Assembly: GCA_036266155.1 (NCBI GenBank)
Contig: DATANR010000165.1
Span: 1-37,054, forward strand
Length of the DNA: 37,054 bases
DNA from: SIAJ01 sp036266155
GTDB lineage: Bacteria; Planctomycetota; Planctomycetia; Gemmatales; Gemmataceae
Direction: 5' to 3'
A program made the translations under genes and the position numbers. Under the pieces are notes generated by a model, which made no database searches, had not been told where the DNA came from, and was given only the letters and a program-made list of their open reading frames with translations. Shown piece by piece: positions 32,854-37,054 of the stretch. The stretch's first letter is position 1, and the number at the start of each line of letters is the position of its first letter.

Positions 32854-35139
32854 TTACCGTGCCGCGGCCTCGTGCGGCAGCTTCTCGATGTTGCCGGCCG
32901 CGTCCTCGGCGTGGGCTCTAACCTTCGTCGCCATCGGAATGATGGCTTCCCATTCGGCGAAATTCTCGCGCGTCGGCTTCGCTTCGACACCGTTCACCAG
33001 TACGCGCTTCACCGCGCCGTTGTCGCCGGTCACGCCGTAAACGGCCAACTTGCCGCCCTCTTGAATCACCCGCGTGATGATCGTCGCCGGCGGTAGATCA
33101 TCGACCGGATCGAGCAACTTCGGAAACTCGACGCCCGTCACCTTCGCCACGCGCGACTCGTCGCCGGTCAGTCCGACTTCGGAGCCGTAAACGTTGCCGT
33201 CGGCAAGCAAGTCCTTGGCTTTCGTGCTCGCGATCTTGGCGTGTTGCCCGGCCCCATACCAATCGTGCATGTACACCGGTACGCCCTTGGGCGTTTTCGG
33301 CGTCGGCCGCGGTCCGCCGCCGAGGTTGACGAGGGCGCGCTTCTCGGCGCCCTTGTTGTCGATGACCTTGACGTTGCGGAAGTGCGACTCGGCCGTTCCG
33401 GTCGGATTGTCGTCGGAAATCTGAATGAGCGGCATCCCGGTTGGCCCGCCGTAATGGTGGCCGGCAAAGGTCAATCCGTCGACCGCGAGCAGCCCGTACT
33501 GAATGCTCAGGTCATCGTGCCCGCGATTGAACGGCTCAGCCCCGACGTGGCTAATGAGCAAGTCCTTATAGAAGTGCCGATCGTAGTTCGGGTGATAGAC
33601 GCCATACGCCGTATTGTGGATCTTCATGTTCTCCACCATCACGCACGGCGACTGCGGCCGGAAGGCGTAGTGCAGTTCCCAAATCTTCGTGTTCTTGAGC
33701 ACGAACGGATGCCGCTCGTCTGGCCCGACACGATCGACGCCTTCGCCGATGTTGATGCCGTAGAGCCCGTCGCCATGTGCCTCGTTGTCCTCGAAGCGCA
33801 CGAACGGCAGCGTCCGAATATCGGTCGGCTTACGCATGCCGTCCGGCTGCATGATCGGCAACGTCAGATTGAAGCTGCTCGTCCGCGTCGCTTCGAAGCG
33901 GTAGCCGTAGAGGCCATTCTCACATGACACGTTGCGCGTGAACGTATTGAGCGAATTGGCCCACCAGAAACCCGCCCCTTCGTTGTGATCGAACGGCAAC
34001 GCCTGCTTCGGCAGTGCTTTGGCTCGCTTCGACTGGATCGCCAGATTACGGTCGAATACGTTGTAGACTTCGGTCCCATCCTCCAGGAAAAAGCCGTGAC
34101 CTTTGCTCTGGTAGCCGACGCAGTCGCGAACCACCAAGTAGTTGGTGCCATGCACGGTCACCCAGCGATTGCCGCTATCCCAGACCGATACCCCAATGAC
34201 CGAGCTGCCGCGCATCGTGTTGCCGATCAGGTGGAAGTGAATCGCATAGCGGCCAAGGACGCCCTCTTTGCCGAGGTGTCGAAACTCGGCGTACGAGATC
34301 GAACCAGCGGAGTGCCGGTGATACATCGTGTGCCCGCGATTGGCGACGTCGGCTGATTCGACGATCACATTGCGCGAAAGGTTGGCCACTTCGCCGCGAT
34401 ATTCGCCTGTACCTAGATGATTGAACTTGAGAGCCTGATCGAGGGTGAGTTTGTTGTCGACGATCCCGGTGATGGTCGCCTCTTCCGTATAGTGGACTCC
34501 CCTTTGTTCGTCCGGGTCTTTGGTGCCAGTCACAAGCAAGCGGTCGCCGACTTTCCAACCGGTCACGGGCTCGGACAGAGTGACCACCAGTGCCCCCTTG
34601 GTTGCATCGGCCCCCAGCTTGACCCATGTGCGGCTCATCGGCGTACCGTGCAAATCCATCCGGCCGCCGCAGCAGATCAGCGCGGGCAACGAATCCTTGT
34701 TCATACCTTCGAAGTACGTGAGTCGGATGATCGCCGACTTGCGAATGGGCTGATCGAGTGTGCCGATCTCCAAGGCCGGCTTCGCCTCGCCCTCCTTCGG
34801 CATTTCGATGTGGGCATCGCAATCGAAGCCTTCCTCGGCCGTATTCTCTCCCGGTTGAATCTTCAATAGTCCAACGGCGAGTAACGTGTCCTTATCGGGA
34901 TCGAATGCCAGGACGCCGCTGACGTGAATCGAGCGAAACGCCTGGTCCGACTTGCTCGCGTAAACAACGCGATGGCCGGGCCGAATGAGGACTGTGTCGC
35001 CGGGTGTCGGAGTCTTGCCATCGACCCAAGTGTCCGCGGCTTCCCACGGGCCGCTCTTGGCGGAACGGATGGTCGGCCGATCGGCGGCGACGGTGATGGC
35101 GGCGGATAGCAACAAGGCGAAGAGAGTGAGAAGACGCAC
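32854..35139 (-). CDS. Secreted G8 domain / parallel beta-helix protein, CEMIP-like
   Basis: A 761-residue secreted protein. The signal peptide is at 1-19 (RLLTLFALLLSAAITVAAD). A G8 domain follows (about 25-150; GPWEAADTWVDG, PGDTVLIRPGH, SIHVSGVLAFD), then a right-handed beta-helix (about 250-650) with GRYAIHFHLIG near 296-306, YQSKGHGFFLEDG and GLYGINIGEG. A C-terminal Ig-like or add-on beta domain ends the chain. This order matches CEMIP/TMEM2 proteins of animals, which bind and cut hyaluronan, and their bacterial relatives. The GTG at 35139 has GGAG 7 bases upstream and starts at the signal peptide. It likely binds or cleaves a polysaccharide; the substrate is unknown. Confidence 0.87.
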   Translation of the reverse strand: MRLLTLFALLLSAAITVAADRPTIRSAKSGPWEAADTWVDGKTPTPGDTVLIRPGHRVVYASKSDQAFRSIHVSGVLAFDPDKDTLLAVGLLKIQPGENTAEEGFDCDAHIEMPKEGEAKPALEIGTLDQPIRKSAIIRLTYFEGMNKDSLPALICCGGRMDLHGTPMSRTWVKLGADATKGALVVTLSEPVTGWKVGDRLLVTGTKDPDEQRGVHYTEEATITGIVDNKLTLDQALKFNHLGTGEYRGEVANLSRNVIVESADVANRGHTMYHRHSAGSISYAEFRHLGKEGVLGRYAIHFHLIGNTMRGSSVIGVSVWDSGNRWVTVHGTNYLVVRDCVGYQSKGHGFFLEDGTEVYNVFDRNLAIQSKRAKALPKQALPFDHNEGAGFWWANSLNTFTRNVSCENGLYGYRFEATRTSSFNLTLPIMQPDGMRKPTDIRTLPFVRFEDNEAHGDGLYGINIGEGVDRVGPDERHPFVLKNTKIWELHYAFRPQSPCVMVENMKIHNTAYGVYHPNYDRHFYKDLLISHVGAEPFNRGHDDLSIQYGLLAVDGLTFAGHHYGGPTGMPLIQISDDNPTGTAESHFRNVKVIDNKGAEKRALVNLGGGPRPTPKTPKGVPVYMHDWYGAGQHAKIASTKAKDLLADGNVYGSEVGLTGDESRVAKVTGVEFPKLLDPVDDLPPATIITRVIQEGGKLAVYGVTGDNGAVKRVLVNGVEAKPTRENFAEWEAIIPMATKVRAHAEDAAGNIEKLPHEAAAR

Positions 35140-35235
35140 GCGAGGCTCCGAGAAAGGGGCGGAAGGCAGGAAGGGTATTGTGCCGCAAGTCGGCACGAGA
35201 TGCAACCGGCCATTGGTTCGACTTTGAAAATGCAC

Positions 35236-37008
35236 TTACTCCAGCGTCGCCACCTCCCCCGCCTGAAAGTCCACCACTTCCAATTCGATCGTCCGCCGGC
35301 CCTCCCACTCATTGATCTTCGGTGAGAACGCCACACACACTCGGCGATTCTCGCTCGTGAGTTCTTCCAGTCGTTCGGCCATGCTCCAGGCGACAACGCG
35401 CATCTTGGTTCCGCCCTGCTTCACATAGAAGCTCAGGTGCCGTTCTTCTTTGCCCATCTTTTTCGGGTCGCCGACGATTTCCAGATCACCGGCCAGGAAG
35501 CGCGGTTTCGAATTGTTGGCGCCATAAGGTTCCAACTTGTCCAGGTCGTTCAACAGTCCGAACGTTAACATGCTGAGCGGGACCTCCGCGTCGAGCCGCA
35601 GCCGTGGGGCTGATGGAATGCCGGCCGGGAAATGCTTGGCCGCGTATTCCTGAAAACGTTCACGAAAGGCGTCAATTTTGTCAGGCCGGATCTTGGCGCC
35701 CGCGGCCATGGCGTGACCGCCGTGTCCTTCCAGCAAGTCATCGCACGCCTGAAGGGCCGTGTGCAGTTCGAAACCGGCGATCGAGCGGCCCGAACCAGTC
35801 ACGATCTCGCTGTCCTTTAACGCGAACAGCACGGTGGGACGACCCAGGTACTCGGCGATCCGCCCGGCCACGATGCCAATCACGCCGGGGTGCCAGTCGG
35901 CATGGGCCAGCACAACGGCGGACTGCTGCTCGGCCCCGTCGCGCTCGACCATGTCACGCGCTTGAGTGACCATCTTGCGTTCGAGGATCTGGCGATGGAA
36001 GTTCTCGCTTTCCAGATACTCGGCCACTTGCCGTGCCTTGTTCGGGTCCGCGGTCGTGAGCATCTCGACGGCCAATCGAGCACAACCGAGCCGGCCGGCC
36101 GCGTTAATACGTGGCGCCAGCTTGAAGCCGATGTCTTCCGATCGAATCGGCTTGTCGAGCGGAATCTTGGCCGATTCGATCAGCGCCTTGACGCCAAGCG
36201 GCGGCTTGTCGCGCAAGCGATTGAGCCCGGCTCGCACGAGGATGCGGTTCTCGTCCACCAGAGGCACCACGTCGGCCACCAGTCCGAGCGTTGCCAGGCA
36301 CAAGGCATCCAGAAGATAATTGCGCAGCCGATCGGTCACCTTCTCGCTGCCGCAATGCCGGACCGCAAGAGCCCAGGCGAGCTTAAAGGCGACCCCGGCG
36401 CCCGAGAGCCCACCGAACGGGTAGTCGGTTCCCGGCAGACGGGGATGAATGCACACGGCCGCGGCAGGCAGTCGATCCTTCATCTCGTGATGATCGGTCA
36501 CGATCAACTCGAGACCGAGCCGCTTCGCCTCGTCGGCTTCATCGAGGCTCGCGATCCCACAATCGACGGTGACGACGACCTGCACGCCCGACGCTGCGAG
36601 CTGCCGGAGCGCTTCGCTGTTGAGCCCATAACCTTCTTCGAGCCGGTGCGGCACATAGAACTCGACCGGCACACCGAGTTGTTGGAAGAGGCCAAGCAGG
36701 ATCGCGGTTCCGGTCACGCCATCGGCGTCGTAGTCGCCGTAAATGCAGACCTTCTTCTTCGCGGTAGCGGCCGTATAGAGTCGCTCGACCGCTTCGGGCA
36801 TGCCGGGCAGTGACAGCGGCGGATGCAAGCCGCTGAGCGGGGCGTTCAAGAATCGACCGGCGTCGGCTGGCGAAGTGAGCTGACGATTGAGTAGCAACTG
36901 CGCGACGATCGGTGAGATGCGCAGTTCGGCAGCGAGGCGTTCGATGGCGACGCGCTCGTGCGGAACGAGATGCCAGGCTTTCTTGACGGCTGGCAATGAA
37001 GCCTCCAT
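35236..37008 (-). CDS. recJ: Single-stranded-DNA-specific exonuclease RecJ
   Basis: A 590-residue 5'-3' exonuclease that acts in recombination and repair. DHH-family metal motifs are complete: GDYDADGVTG (D92, D94, D96), VDCGI (D149), TDHHE (172-174) and a later DVVPLVDENR. The linker RINAAGRLG (300-308) and the DHHA1 motifs SGRS and GHGGHAMAAG (428-437) follow, then the C-terminal OB-fold. Length is normal. The ATG at 37008 has no strong ribosome site, and the window ends 46 bases upstream, so a slightly earlier start cannot be fully excluded. The G8 protein gene follows 96 bases downstream. Confidence 0.96.
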   Translation of the reverse strand: MEASLPAVKKAWHLVPHERVAIERLAAELRISPIVAQLLLNRQLTSPADAGRFLNAPLSGLHPPLSLPGMPEAVERLYTAATAKKKVCIYGDYDADGVTGTAILLGLFQQLGVPVEFYVPHRLEEGYGLNSEALRQLAASGVQVVVTVDCGIASLDEADEAKRLGLELIVTDHHEMKDRLPAAAVCIHPRLPGTDYPFGGLSGAGVAFKLAWALAVRHCGSEKVTDRLRNYLLDALCLATLGLVADVVPLVDENRILVRAGLNRLRDKPPLGVKALIESAKIPLDKPIRSEDIGFKLAPRINAAGRLGCARLAVEMLTTADPNKARQVAEYLESENFHRQILERKMVTQARDMVERDGAEQQSAVVLAHADWHPGVIGIVAGRIAEYLGRPTVLFALKDSEIVTGSGRSIAGFELHTALQACDDLLEGHGGHAMAAGAKIRPDKIDAFRERFQEYAAKHFPAGIPSAPRLRLDAEVPLSMLTFGLLNDLDKLEPYGANNSKPRFLAGDLEIVGDPKKMGKEERHLSFYVKQGGTKMRVVAWSMAERLEELTSENRRVCVAFSPKINEWEGRRTIELEVVDFQAGEVATLE

Positions 37009-37054
37009 GCCGGGCGAGCGGAGCGGCGTCAGCCGACCGATGATGACATTATCG

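Overview
The window looks like chromosome from a planctomycete, most likely of the Gemmata group (Gemmataceae). It is GC-rich and carries several families typical of that group: a secreted TIGR03000-type protein, a TIGR02996-type protein, a Tat-exported DUF1501 protein, a planctomycete J-like domain (DPY.WLGI...PPNHYQLLG) joined to WD40 repeats, and many small exported or membrane proteins of unknown role. I saw no rRNA, tRNA, CRISPR array, insertion sequence or phage gene. Shine-Dalgarno sequences with GTG starts are used several times and were used to set starts.

Layout. 1-6.3 kb: a small coiled-coil protein, a TIM-barrel sugar-phosphate isomerase/epimerase, a small CxxC protein, a TIGR03000 protein, two related small membrane proteins, an overlapping two-gene unit of unknown function with a palindrome at its promoter, a membrane protein and a DUF1501 protein. 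6.6-8.7 kb: a TIGR02996 protein and an exported protein with a possible beta-prism domain. 8.9-12.2 kb: RNase E/G with a 300-residue disordered insert, preceded by its usual TIGR03936 partner. 12.3-15.4 kb: hpf-ptsN-ptsH-ptsI, a nitrogen-type PTS phosphorelay without a sugar permease. 15.8-24.7 kb: the main object of interest, a four-gene minus-strand operon coding for J-like/TM/WD40, VWA, PP2C phosphatase and kinase/TM/WD40 proteins. 25-28.2 kb: a lone receiver protein behind a near-consensus sigma-54 promoter, a GT4 glycosyltransferase and an exported coiled-coil protein. 28.2-30.6 kb: a DUF116-polyprenyl synthetase fusion followed by a chorismate-lyase-like protein. 30.9-37 kb: a membrane protein overlapping cytidine deaminase, a second possible beta-prism protein, a CEMIP-like G8/beta-helix protein and recJ.

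How the genes may work together. The VWA, PP2C and kinase genes match the logic of TerY-P-type triads (a phosphorylation switch with a VWA adaptor). Here the kinase is membrane-anchored with a very large WD40 ectodomain, and a second protein of the same topology, with a J-like domain in place of the kinase, heads the operon. The PTS relay, hpf and a sigma-54 promoter all occur in one window, which suggests that sigma-54/PTS-Ntr control operates in this organism. The polyprenyl synthetase and the chorismate-lyase-like protein together suggest quinone or another prenylated aromatic product. All functional statements come from reading motifs by eye; no database search was run.
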